From contig CAZXMW010000004.1 in NCBI GenBank assembly GCA_964641415.1, forward strand, positions 1 to 64,000: 64,000 bases of DNA. Reading direction: 5' to 3'. Below the pieces are notes generated by a model. It was not told the DNA's origin. It saw only the letters and a list, made by a program, of their open reading frames with translations, and made no database searches. The position numbers and the translations under genes are program-made. This stretch comes from JAHECW01 sp964641415 (GTDB lineage Bacteria; Acidobacteriota; Thermoanaerobaculia; Thermoanaerobaculales; Sulfomarinibacteraceae). Shown piece after piece: positions 26,182 through 34,484 of the stretch (positions are counted from its first letter, which is position 1; each line of letters begins with the position of its first letter).

Positions 26182-28412
26182 TGCCCTGGGCGGCGCCATG
26201 CCCTCGTTGGGCTGCAGCGGCGTGGCCCGTGGCCGTCGCGCTCCTTGCGGCCGTCGGGTGCGCGCCGCCCGAGCCTCATGTGGTGGTCGACCTCGTGGTC
26301 GAAGGACCGGATCTGCGGCTCGTCACCGAGCCGGTGGTCATCGACATCGGAACCGAAGGCGCCCGGCGGCATCTCGGCCGCGGCTGGTACTACGACGAGC
26401 GCCGACAGCACGACGGTGAGACCTTCGCGTGGAGTCGCGGCCAGATGTCGGAGCTGCGTTTTCATCTCGGCTGGAGACGCGACCTGACCATCGAGCTGGT
26501 CGGCCGGCCGTTCGACTACGAAAATGCGACGCCTCAGGAGGTCTCGTTCGAGCTCAACGGTACCGTCGTCGGTCCTCCGGTAGCCCTCGCCGGAGGCGGC
26601 GAGCGCCGCCTCGCGGTCGAGCTCGCGGCTGGTCATCAGGTCGAGGGGGAGAACCGGCTCATCCTGCGCTACGGGCGGGTCGACGCCCCCGCTGACGTGA
26701 CTCCTGGCGCCACCGACCGGCGACAGCTCGCGGTCGCCTGGTCCAGGGCCGCCTTCGACACCGTCGATCCCGTCGAACCCGCACTCGGAACCGGATCCGT
26801 GCGGCTGCCGGCCGGCGCTCGACTCGAGCGCTTCGTCGAACTCTCCGGCGTCACCCGGTTCGCTGCACACGCCTGCCGATCGACCGGCGCACCGCCGGCG
26901 GTGCTGTCGATTGAGCTGCTCGGCGAGGACGCCGCTGCCGCCGGCACCCTGTCGTGGACCTGCGAAGGGAAGGGCGTCGAACACGCCCTCGGCGATTGGA
27001 CCGGTTTGACTCGAGTCCGCCTGACGGTCCGGCCGCAGAATTCCGATGCGGTGCCCCACGGCGTCGAGCTCGAGCTGCCGAGACTGCTCACCGGCGCGCG
27101 GGGCGCGTCTCCGGCGGACCACGAGCCGGCGCCGACCGGCGCCATTCACCCCAGACCCAACGTCGTGATCTACCTGGTCGACGCGCTGCGTTCCGACCGG
27201 CTCGGGGTCTACGGCTGCGATCGTCCCCTGTCGCCGAGGCTCGACGGATTCGCGGCGGAGGGTGTCGTGTTCACCGATGGTGTCGCCCAGTCGTCGTGGA
27301 CCAAGGCGGCGGTCGCCTCCATCTTCACCGGTCTGTGGCCACGGGCACACGGCGTCAACGGCCCCGATGACCGCCTCGCCGACGAACTCCCGACGCTGCC
27401 GGAGATGCTCGATGCGGCAGGCTACGAAACCTCAGCGGTGGTCGCCAACGCCTATGTCGGTCGGCCCTTCGGGTTCGCCCGCGGCTTCGATCACTTCGAG
27501 TTCATCGATCATCGCCGGGGCCGGTCCGAAATCGTGCACGAGCACGTGACGGCATGGCTCGAGGACCGCCGGGACAGTGAGACGCCCTTCTTCCTCTACA
27601 TCCATACCATCGACCCGCACGCGCCGTACGCGCCGCCTCCCGACATGCTCGAGGCCTTCGCCCCGTCGGTGTCCGATCCGAGCGTCGGCCGGGTCGAGAC
27701 GGTGCGTGGACTGGTGCTCGGTACGGTGGCGCCGACGGCCGAGCTCGGGCGCGACCTCCGTGCGCTGTACGACGGCGAGGTTGCCGCCAACGACCGGAGC
27801 TTCGGCCTCCTGCTCGACGAGCTCGAGCGTCTCGGAGAGCTCGACGACACGGTGGTCATCTTCACCTCCGATCACGGTGAGGCATTCGGCGAGCACGGAA
27901 CGTGGACCCATGGCCTCGATCTGTTCAACGAGGTCCTGTCGATTCCGTTGGTCGTCCGATTGCCTGGAGCCGCGGGCGCCGGTCAGCGGATCGATGACAC
28001 GGTGCAGCACATCGACCTGCTGCCGACCCTGCTCGCATTGACCGGCACGCCGGCGCCGGCGGGGGCGCTTCCGGGCCACGTTCTGGTCGATGCGTCGGGC
28101 GCCGCCCGTCCGCCCGGTGACCGTGCGGTGCTCAGCTATCTCGATTACTGGGACCGGACCGGAGCGGCGATTCTGCATCGCGGATGGAAGCTGATCCGAC
28201 CGCTGTCGGCGGATTTCGGCGCCGACGTCGAGCTCTATCACCATATCGCCGACCGCTTCGAGCACGACGATCTGTACCGGGCGAAGCCGGTGCGCGCCGG
28301 CTGGCTCGAGAGCCGACTCGCCGACGCCTTGACGGTCCGCACCGGCGGTGAGATCACCGAGGTCGACGCCGAGACCCGGCGGCAGCTCGAGGCCCTCGGC
28401 TACATGCAGTAG
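26181..28412 (+). CDS. Sulfatase-fold lipoprotein hydrolase
   Basis: A 743-residue protein with a lipoprotein signal (VALLAAVGC). Residues about 30-310 form a beta-rich region of unknown family. The alkaline-phosphatase/sulfatase domain follows: NVVIYLVDALRSDRLGVYG, HTIDPHAPYAPP, FTSDHGEAFGEHGTWTHG. The expected formylglycine motif C/S-x-P-S-R is absent; the nucleophile region near residue 370 reads SSWTKAAVASIFTG. It may therefore be a phospho- or sulfo-hydrolase or transferase that uses Ser or Thr. It is coupled to scpB by TGATG, probably only for expression. Confidence 0.78.
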   Translation: MPWAAPCPRWAAAAWPVAVALLAAVGCAPPEPHVVVDLVVEGPDLRLVTEPVVIDIGTEGARRHLGRGWYYDERRQHDGETFAWSRGQMSELRFHLGWRRDLTIELVGRPFDYENATPQEVSFELNGTVVGPPVALAGGGERRLAVELAAGHQVEGENRLILRYGRVDAPADVTPGATDRRQLAVAWSRAAFDTVDPVEPALGTGSVRLPAGARLERFVELSGVTRFAAHACRSTGAPPAVLSIELLGEDAAAAGTLSWTCEGKGVEHALGDWTGLTRVRLTVRPQNSDAVPHGVELELPRLLTGARGASPADHEPAPTGAIHPRPNVVIYLVDALRSDRLGVYGCDRPLSPRLDGFAAEGVVFTDGVAQSSWTKAAVASIFTGLWPRAHGVNGPDDRLADELPTLPEMLDAAGYETSAVVANAYVGRPFGFARGFDHFEFIDHRRGRSEIVHEHVTAWLEDRRDSETPFFLYIHTIDPHAPYAPPPDMLEAFAPSVSDPSVGRVETVRGLVLGTVAPTAELGRDLRALYDGEVAANDRSFGLLLDELERLGELDDTVVIFTSDHGEAFGEHGTWTHGLDLFNEVLSIPLVVRLPGAAGAGQRIDDTVQHIDLLPTLLALTGTPAPAGALPGHVLVDASGAARPPGDRAVLSYLDYWDRTGAAILHRGWKLIRPLSADFGADVELYHHIADRFEHDDLYRAKPVRAGWLESRLADALTVRTGGEITEVDAETRRQLEALGYMQ

Positions 28413-28424
28413 GGGAGGGCGACG

Positions 28425-28820
28425 GTGGTCGAACACGATCTGCAGCCCAAAAGCCGCGTCCTGATGATGCCGCGCGACACCAACGCTTCGGGCACCATCT
28501 TCGGCGGCGTGATCCTGTCCTACATCGACCAGGCCGGCGCCGAGGAGGCGATCTGCCAGGGCGCGCGCCGCGTGGTGACGGTGGCCATGAACGGGGTGGT
28601 CTTCCACGAGCCGGTCTTCGTCGGCGACCTGGTGTCGTTTTACACCGAGCTGGTCCGGGTGGGTCGAACCTCGGTCACCGTGAAGGTCCGGGTGCGGGCT
28701 GCCCGGCGTTTCGACCGGCAGCTCGTGGTCGACGTCACGGAGGCCGAGATCTCGTACGTCAACGTCGACGGCAACGGCCGGCCGGTTGCCATCGCAACGG
28801 GACCGGGGGTCGAGGTGTGA
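28425..28820 (+). CDS. Hotdog-fold acyl-CoA thioesterase (YciA-like)
   Basis: A 131-residue single hotdog domain: MMPRDTNASGTIFGGVILSYIDQAG, with the Asn-x-x-Gly-x-x-Phe-Gly-Gly pattern of acyl-CoA hydrolases, and VVTVAMNGVVFHEPVFVGDLV. It hydrolyses acyl-CoA in the cytoplasm; chain-length preference is unknown. The GTG start follows AGGGGAGGG. Its stop overlaps the next gene's GTG (GTGTGA). Confidence 0.85.
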   Translation: MVEHDLQPKSRVLMMPRDTNASGTIFGGVILSYIDQAGAEEAICQGARRVVTVAMNGVVFHEPVFVGDLVSFYTELVRVGRTSVTVKVRVRAARRFDRQLVVDVTEAEISYVNVDGNGRPVAIATGPGVEV

Positions 28821-29914
28821 CGCCGGCCGTCGCCGAGTCGGTTCGCGACCTGGTGGAGCGAGCGGTTCGCGCAGGATCGGCGCCGGGCGGTGTCGCTGGA
28901 TGGAGGACGCAGGAGTCGAACGAGCTGACGGTGATCGCGGGCGGTCGCGCGATGGTGTCGCCGCACTCGTCGGACATGACGTCCTCGACCTGGTTCGACC
29001 TGGCTTCGCTGACCAAACCCCTCGTTGTCGGCACCCTGGTGCTGCTCGCCATGCGTCGCGGCTGGCTCGATCTGAACACCGCTGTCGCCGACGTGTGGCC
29101 GGACGCCGCGACGCGGAGCATCGGGCCGGCCACTGTCGTGGATCTGCTGACCCATCGCGCCGGGTTGCCGTCGTGGGCGCCGGTCTATGCGCTGGCCGAG
29201 GGCCGACCCGATCGGGCGCTGGACGCGGTGCTGGGTCTTCCGATCAGCGGCGCACGCGGTCGCGTGGTTTACTCGTGCGCCGGATTTCTGCTCCTCGGCT
29301 GGATGCTCGAGCACCGAGCCCGCGCGACGCTCGACCGACTCTTCGACGAGCTCGTGGTCGAGCCGCTCGGCCTCGGGGACGAGCTCGGGTATCGACCGTC
29401 GCCCGACCGGCCGCTGGCTGCCGGAGCGCCGGAGGCGAGAGCGGAACAACGGCTCATTCTCGAGCGGCGCCTGGATGCGTCGTGGATTCCGCCTCCAGTG
29501 CGAGGGCTGCCCGATGATGGCAACGCCCGTTTCTTGAACGGCGTTGCCGGCAACGCGGGGCTGTTCGGAACCGTTCGAGGCGTGCTCGAGCTGGCTCGAG
29601 TCTACCTCGAGCGCGACGGTTTTCTGACCGGCGCCGAGATCGACCTCGCGACCGAGGAACGGACATCGGGGCTCGGCCAGTCACGGGGTCTGGGCTGGCA
29701 GCTCGCCGCGTCGCCGGGCTGCTCGGCAGGTCGGAGTCTGGCCGCCGTCGCCTTCGGTCACACCGGCTTCACCGGCACGTCGCTCTGGATCGACCCGACC
29801 CGGGGTCTTGCCATGACCCTGCTGACCAACCGGACCCACCCGGGTCACCGCGACATCGATCTCCACCCGCTGCGCCGTCGCTTTCACCGGCTCCTCGTCG
29901 ACAGCATGGCCTGA
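28817..29914 (+). CDS. Serine hydrolase, beta-lactamase/class C PBP fold
   Basis: A 365-residue protein with the SxxK motif as SLTK (about residue 65) and a third motif HTG in FGHTGFTG. The second motif, normally YxN, reads YSCAG, so Asn is replaced. No signal peptide is visible, making a cytoplasmic esterase or peptidase role more likely than cell-wall work. Its stop codon touches the 20-bp palindrome at 29913-29932. Confidence 0.75.
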   Translation: MTPAVAESVRDLVERAVRAGSAPGGVAGWRTQESNELTVIAGGRAMVSPHSSDMTSSTWFDLASLTKPLVVGTLVLLAMRRGWLDLNTAVADVWPDAATRSIGPATVVDLLTHRAGLPSWAPVYALAEGRPDRALDAVLGLPISGARGRVVYSCAGFLLLGWMLEHRARATLDRLFDELVVEPLGLGDELGYRPSPDRPLAAGAPEARAEQRLILERRLDASWIPPPVRGLPDDGNARFLNGVAGNAGLFGTVRGVLELARVYLERDGFLTGAEIDLATEERTSGLGQSRGLGWQLAASPGCSAGRSLAAVAFGHTGFTGTSLWIDPTRGLAMTLLTNRTHPGHRDIDLHPLRRRFHRLLVDSMA

Positions 29915-29932
29915 TGTCGGCATGCCGACATC
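29913..29932. repeat. 20-bp perfect palindrome, copy 1 (candidate ParB or terminus-protein site)
   Basis: GATGTCGGCATGCCGACATC is fully self-complementary. It sits at the end of the last rightward gene (the TGA stop shares its first bases) and before the leftward block begins at 30114. An identical 18-bp core occurs again inside parB. The 180 bases that follow, up to lptFG, hold nothing else recognisable. Confidence 0.7.
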
Positions 29933-30113
29933 GGAGCTGCCGGGCATCAGCAGCCGGCTGTCAGCTCATCGCACTCGAGCTGGTTGGTTCCGCAGGGGGC
30001 CGAGTCGATGGACCGGGGGATGGTCGAGAATCGACATTTCTGTACGCCGCACAAGGAAATTCGTCATCTGACGCGGAGATTGCCAAAAAGCGCCGTTTCC
30101 GGACGGGAACCAG

Positions 30114-32570
30114 CTAGGTCCGGAGCGTTGTCAATCGATTGACGGCGAAGAGTATCGCCAGGACGGCCGGCGCCCAGGCGCCGACCTCGGCCGGCAGGAC
30201 CTCGGCCTCGCCGAGCTTACCGAAGAACGCCACCGAGACCGAGTAGACGATGCCCAGGATCAGAGCCAGAGCGATACCCTGCATGGTTGTCACCCGCCGG
30301 CCGCCGCGGTTGAGCCCGAACGGCAGCGCGAGAAACACCATGAGGAGAGCCGACACCGGATAGGCGAACTTCTGGTGCCAGCGGACGATCAGCCGGTGGG
30401 GCTGGTGGCCGGACGCAACCAGCTCCTCGATGTGCTCGCCGAGCTCGGTGACGGACATCTCGGACGGACGCCGGCGCTCGTGGGCGAAGTACTCCGGCGT
30501 CTCGGGGATGCCGACCTCCAGCGGGCCGGAGATCATCTCGAATTCGACGGTGCCGTCGGGCGCCATCCGGCGGTACCACCCTGATTGGGCAAACCATGAC
30601 CCGTTGTCGTAGCGTACCCGCTCGGCGAAAAGGTGGAATCGCAGCTCCATGGCCTCGTCAACAGTGAGCTTGGTGAATCGGACCATGGACTGGTCCCGCT
30701 CATCGAACTGAAGAAAGCTGTAGAAGCTCTGGTCGTCCCGCGACAACAGCCACTGGCGGCCGCCGGCGGAGTAGGCGCGGGCGGTCTCCCGGCCCTTGAT
30801 CCGGTCGAGCAGTTGTGTTGCCTCTCGATTGGCGTCGGGAACCACCGACTCGCTGAGCAACCAGATCAACGCCGCCACCACTGCCGCGATGAGCAGAATC
30901 GGACCCACCACGCGGAACAAGGAGATCCCTCCGGCCTTGAACGCCGTGAGCTCCTGCTGGCGCTCCAGAACGGTGAGCAGGATCAGAACCGAGATCATCA
31001 GGGCGATCGGCATGACGTCCATGATGAGCTGGGGAAACAGATTGAGATAGTAGGCCACGATGACCTCGATCGGGACCCGGTTCTTGGCCATTTCGTCGAT
31101 ATTGTCGGTGAGGTCGATGACCACGTAGAGCATCGAGGTGCTGACCAGCACGAGCGCCAGGGGCGCCACCATCCGACGCATGATGTAACGGTCGAGCAAG
31201 GTTGGGAATCCGCCCGGCGTCGGCTGACGCCGGAACGCGGTGCGGCGCTCGCCGGACAGCGCCTCGCGCTCGGATATCATGACCGGCAGGTCCGGTTCGC
31301 CGCTCCTGCCGAACCAACGCAGGCGGCCGACGAGGCGCGCCACGACGCCCTGGGAACGTTGTCGCTCTCCCATCCAGCGGCCCATGCGGGTGATGAGAAA
31401 CAGGGCCATCGCCGCGAGCACGAGATTGGCGATCCAGACACCGAGCCAGGCCGGAATCCGCCCCTCCACGGCAAGAAGCTCACCGTTGTTGCTGAGCACG
31501 TAGTACCCGAGGATGACCGCGATCGAGATGATGAAACCGCGACCTCGTCCGCTCGACCTCGATCCGACGCCAAGCGGCACCGCAAGCAGGGCGAACACCA
31601 CCGACGCGAAGGGAATGGCGACTCGACGATTGATCTCGATGACGGCGAGCCGGCACTGGAGGCCGACTTTTTCGTTTTCGCTGTCGTTCTCGTCCTCGTC
31701 GATATCCTGCTCGGGGAAGGACCCCTCGCGGAGGTAGTGGACGAGGGACGAGGTGCCACGTTCGCGCATGTCGAGCCGATACTTGGTGAGCCCCCGCTTC
31801 CGGTCCCGGGCGCCCGGACGCACGACCTGCTGGTAGCTGTCGCTGAACCGGTAGGACTCGGGATCGCCCCGGCTGAACTGATGGTTGACCACGTCCTCGA
31901 GGAGAATCCACCGCTCGACACCGCCGCCGGTGCTCGGCAGATCGGTGGGGGAGCCGGTCTGTCCGGTTGTGATGATCCGGCCGTGGCGCGCCAGGGTCAG
32001 GCGCTGCTCGATCGGGTCGGTGGAGTCGAAGATCAGGACCCCGCGCCACCTCCCACCTCGTTCGGCAACCTCGCGGACGTACAGCAGGAGGTTCGGAAAC
32101 TGCTCGTGAAACACCCCCGCCTCGATGCGACCGATGTTTTTGGCTGACGAGAAGATCGAAACCCGCATCTCGCGGAGAGCCCGGTTGGAGTCGGGGATCA
32201 CGACCAGGTACAGCCATCCGTTGAGGATTGCCAGCCCGACGCCGATCAGCAGGATGGGGCGCAGCAACCGTCGGCTCGGGATGCCGCCTGCCTGCATGGC
32301 GATGATCTCGTTGTCCGCATTCATCCGACCGACCGCGATCAGCACGCCGAACAGAAAGCTCATGGGCACGGTGAGGACCAGCACGTGGGGTGCGGTGTTT
32401 GCGAGCACTCGCAACGCGTCGGTCCACGGCACACCGCGGACGAGGACCTGCTCGACGACGCCGAACATGGGCCGCATCATCAACAGGAAAGTGTAGACCA
32501 CCAGGCCGAGCAGCGAAGGCAGCGCCACCTCGCGCATGGTGAAGCGGTCGAGACGACTGAAAAGAGACAT
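30114..32570 (-). CDS. lptFG: Fused LptF-LptG lipopolysaccharide export permease
   Basis: The inner-membrane partners of LptB that extract LPS, fused here in one 818-residue chain. Each half starts with the same membrane signature (LDRFTMREVALPSLLG near the N-terminus, LDRYIMRRMVAPLALV at about residue 455). Each carries three N-terminal spans, a periplasmic beta-jellyroll and three C-terminal spans. The first half has an acidic insert DIDEDENDSENE. In most bacteria LptF and LptG are separate proteins of about 360 residues. Start ATG 32570 (MSLFSRLDRF) is chosen; upstream codons are not family-like. Confidence 0.88.
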   Translation of the reverse strand: MSLFSRLDRFTMREVALPSLLGLVVYTFLLMMRPMFGVVEQVLVRGVPWTDALRVLANTAPHVLVLTVPMSFLFGVLIAVGRMNADNEIIAMQAGGIPSRRLLRPILLIGVGLAILNGWLYLVVIPDSNRALREMRVSIFSSAKNIGRIEAGVFHEQFPNLLLYVREVAERGGRWRGVLIFDSTDPIEQRLTLARHGRIITTGQTGSPTDLPSTGGGVERWILLEDVVNHQFSRGDPESYRFSDSYQQVVRPGARDRKRGLTKYRLDMRERGTSSLVHYLREGSFPEQDIDEDENDSENEKVGLQCRLAVIEINRRVAIPFASVVFALLAVPLGVGSRSSGRGRGFIISIAVILGYYVLSNNGELLAVEGRIPAWLGVWIANLVLAAMALFLITRMGRWMGERQRSQGVVARLVGRLRWFGRSGEPDLPVMISEREALSGERRTAFRRQPTPGGFPTLLDRYIMRRMVAPLALVLVSTSMLYVVIDLTDNIDEMAKNRVPIEVIVAYYLNLFPQLIMDVMPIALMISVLILLTVLERQQELTAFKAGGISLFRVVGPILLIAAVVAALIWLLSESVVPDANREATQLLDRIKGRETARAYSAGGRQWLLSRDDQSFYSFLQFDERDQSMVRFTKLTVDEAMELRFHLFAERVRYDNGSWFAQSGWYRRMAPDGTVEFEMISGPLEVGIPETPEYFAHERRRPSEMSVTELGEHIEELVASGHQPHRLIVRWHQKFAYPVSALLMVFLALPFGLNRGGRRVTTMQGIALALILGIVYSVSVAFFGKLGEAEVLPAEVGAWAPAVLAILFAVNRLTTLRT

Positions 32571-32692
32571 CACAGATTCACCGGTCGAGAGTGTACCGAA
32601 TGCTGCGGGGCGACACCACCGGCGCAGCGGACCAGGTTTCCACAGGTTCATCCACAGGGACCGGAATTCCACAGCTCGTGATGGTCAACGCA

Positions 32693-32720
32693 ATGTCCGA
32701 TAAGATATATTATGTAAACT
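32693..32720 (+). other. dif: Candidate dif site (XerCD chromosome dimer resolution site)
   Basis: The 28-mer consists of ATGTCCGATAA (left, XerC-type half), GATATA (centre) and TTATGTAAACT (right, XerD-type half). The right half is identical to the Bacillus subtilis dif half as I recall it, and 9 of 11 bases match Escherichia coli dif. The last 16 bases match the B. subtilis site without a gap. It lies between parB and lptFG, where gene polarity converges. A competing reading is an lptFG promoter on the minus strand (TTGATC 32730-32725, 17 bases, TATCTT 32707-32702), which overlaps it. Confidence 0.72.
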
Positions 32721-32754
32721 TCACGATCAAATAGCCACGAAATCGGGTTTTCGC

Positions 32755-33630
32755 TCACTCCTCCAGGTTGGCCTCGATCTCTTCGATCAGCCTTCTCAGA
32801 GCGGCGATGACGTCCTTCGGCTCCGGTTCGGTTTCGGTCCGGAACGAAAGCGACACTCCGAACGGCCTCTCCTCAGACGCGCGGAATCGGATCACGAAGG
32901 GCCGATTGACCGACGTTTGTTCGATCGGTCCCTCGTCATCACCTTCCCGGCGACGACGCCGCAGCTCCGCGCGGTCGATCCGCTCCTCGACGATCTGCCG
33001 CACCAAATCGAGCATGGCCGCAACGTCAGGCGCCCGCGCGATTTCGAGCAGCGTGCTCTTGGCCCGGATGTCGGCATGCCGACATGCGCTGCGGACCTCG
33101 GCTGGAATGCCGAGCAGCTTGAGCGCTTCGGTCACCGTGACCCGTGACCGTCCGACCGCCGCCGCGACCTCTTCGTGGGTGTAGTCGTAGGTGGTGATCA
33201 GGGTCGCGAATCCCTCGGCCTCCTCGAACGCGCTCAGGTCCTTCCGCTGGAGGTTCTCGATGAGGGCGATCTCGAGAGCCTGCCGGTCGTCGATCTCGAA
33301 CTCGATACACGGGACCTCTTGGAGCCCGGCCATCATCGCGGCGTGAAACCGGCGCTCGCCGGAGATGAGCTCGTAACCGGGGCGGTCCGGACGCTGGCGC
33401 ACCAGCAGGGGCTCCAGGACTCCGTGCCGCCGGATGCTGGCGACCAAGTCCTCGAGATTGCCGAGATTGTTCCGGGGTTGATCGCGGTTGGAGGAGATTC
33501 GCCTGACCTGGATCATGACACCGAAGCCCTCGCCGGAGCGTGGTGTCACCAGCTCGTCCACGTAGTGGCGATCGTGGCGCATCCGGCGCCGTGCCGGCAG
33601 ACCGATGTTCTTACGACTCGCGTCCGACAC
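32755..33630 (-). CDS. parB: ParB-family chromosome partitioning protein (CTPase type)
   Basis: A DNA-binding CTP-dependent clamp. 291 residues with ISSNRDQPRNN, the CTP-binding boxes GERRFHAA (about residue 95) and ENLQRKDLS (about 125), and a helix-turn-helix (EEVAAAVGRSRVTVTEALKLL). The C-terminal part differs from common ParB proteins and includes NRPFVIRFRASEERPF. GTG 33630 follows GGAGGT and overlaps parA by 20 bases. The gene contains one copy of the 18-bp palindrome. The stop lies 35 bases from the dif-like site. It may not be the main origin-proximal ParB. Confidence 0.88.
   Translation of the reverse strand: MSDASRKNIGLPARRRMRHDRHYVDELVTPRSGEGFGVMIQVRRISSNRDQPRNNLGNLEDLVASIRRHGVLEPLLVRQRPDRPGYELISGERRFHAAMMAGLQEVPCIEFEIDDRQALEIALIENLQRKDLSAFEEAEGFATLITTYDYTHEEVAAAVGRSRVTVTEALKLLGIPAEVRSACRHADIRAKSTLLEIARAPDVAAMLDLVRQIVEERIDRAELRRRRREGDDEGPIEQTSVNRPFVIRFRASEERPFGVSLSFRTETEPEPKDVIAALRRLIEEIEANLEE
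33068..33085. repeat. 18-bp perfect palindrome inside parB, copy 2
   Basis: ATGTCGGCATGCCGACAT is identical to the core at 29914-29931. On the coding strand it encodes Cys-Arg-His-Ala-Asp-Ile just after the helix-turn-helix region. parS sites within or beside parB are common in bacteria, which supports reading it as this ParB's own site. It does not match the usual parS (TGTTTCACGTGAAACA), although the 16-bp TGT...ACA frame is the same length. Confidence 0.7.
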
Positions 33631-34381
33631 GCTCGAGAACCTCCTCGCACAGTCGATAGTACTCGTAGGCGCCGCTGGAGTCCGGTGCGTGGTCGAAGAT
33701 GCTGCACTGGTGTGCCGGTGACTCTTCGAGGCGCACGGACTTGTTGATCACGGTGTCGAAGACCAGGTCGCCGAAGACGCCGCGAATCTCCTCGCTGACC
33801 TGGCGCGCGAGTATGGTCCGCCGGTCGAACATGGTGACGAGCACCCCGAGGATCCGCAGGGCGGCGTTGGGTCGGGCCTTGATCTTGTCGATTGTGTCGA
33901 GAAGGTCGTCGGTTCCTTCGAGCGCGAAGTAGGACGATTGGATCGGGATGATGACGTGGGTCGCCGCCACCAGGGCGTTGACGGTGGTCAGCCCGAGGGT
34001 CGGCGGCGTGTCGATGATGATGGCCTCCCAGCGGCTGCCGAAATCGTCGACGTGGTCCTTGAGCCGGTACGGGGCGTCGAGCTCCCCCACCATCGACACC
34101 TCGAGCTTGGCCATGGCGATCCTCGAGGGGGCGATCCACAGGTTGTCCTGGGAGCTCGGGACGACGATGCTGTCGAGGTCGGTACGACCCGTCAGCACGT
34201 CGAACATGTTGCCGTCGATCTGCCGGAGATCGGTGTGGGACATGGTCGAGTTCGCCTGAGGGTCGACATCGATCAGCAGTGTGGCGAGCCCCTTCTGGGC
34301 GAGACCGGCAGCCAGGTTGACAGCTGTGGTGGTCTTGCCCACTCCGCCCTTCTGGTTGGTGATGGCGACGATCATCGGCAC
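33611..34381 (-). CDS. parA: ParA-family ATPase
   Basis: The ATP-driven partner of ParB, moving ParB complexes over the nucleoid. 256 residues with the deviant Walker A KGGVGKTTT, IDVDPQANST and IIIDTPPTLG. The GTG at 34381 (giving V/M-PMIVAITNQ) lies 6 bases from GGAGG; ATG 34375 and ATG 34414 are alternatives. It is the first gene of the parA-parB operon, with no gidA or rsmG beside it as at typical origins. Confidence 0.9.
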   Translation of the reverse strand: MPMIVAITNQKGGVGKTTTAVNLAAGLAQKGLATLLIDVDPQANSTMSHTDLRQIDGNMFDVLTGRTDLDSIVVPSSQDNLWIAPSRIAMAKLEVSMVGELDAPYRLKDHVDDFGSRWEAIIIDTPPTLGLTTVNALVAATHVIIPIQSSYFALEGTDDLLDTIDKIKARPNAALRILGVLVTMFDRRTILARQVSEEIRGVFGDLVFDTVINKSVRLEESPAHQCSIFDHAPDSSGAYEYYRLCEEVLERVGRES

Positions 34382-34484
34382 AATCTGCCTCCACGCTGCT
34401 GGTTCGGTCATCATAGGGTCGCCGGACAGACAGTGTCAATCAACGGCCACGACACGCCGGTGCCGCGGGAGACGTGACCCGGGA

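Noticed and set aside
32636..32735. Possible oriC: three TCCACA-type boxes (32637-32644, 32648-32656, 32665-32673) followed by an A/T-rich stretch beside parAB
   Set aside because: Only one box is close to the DnaA consensus. The A/T-rich stretch is better explained by the dif-like site, and gene orientation converges here instead of diverging. No dnaA, dnaN, rpmH or gidA nearby. GC-skew would decide.
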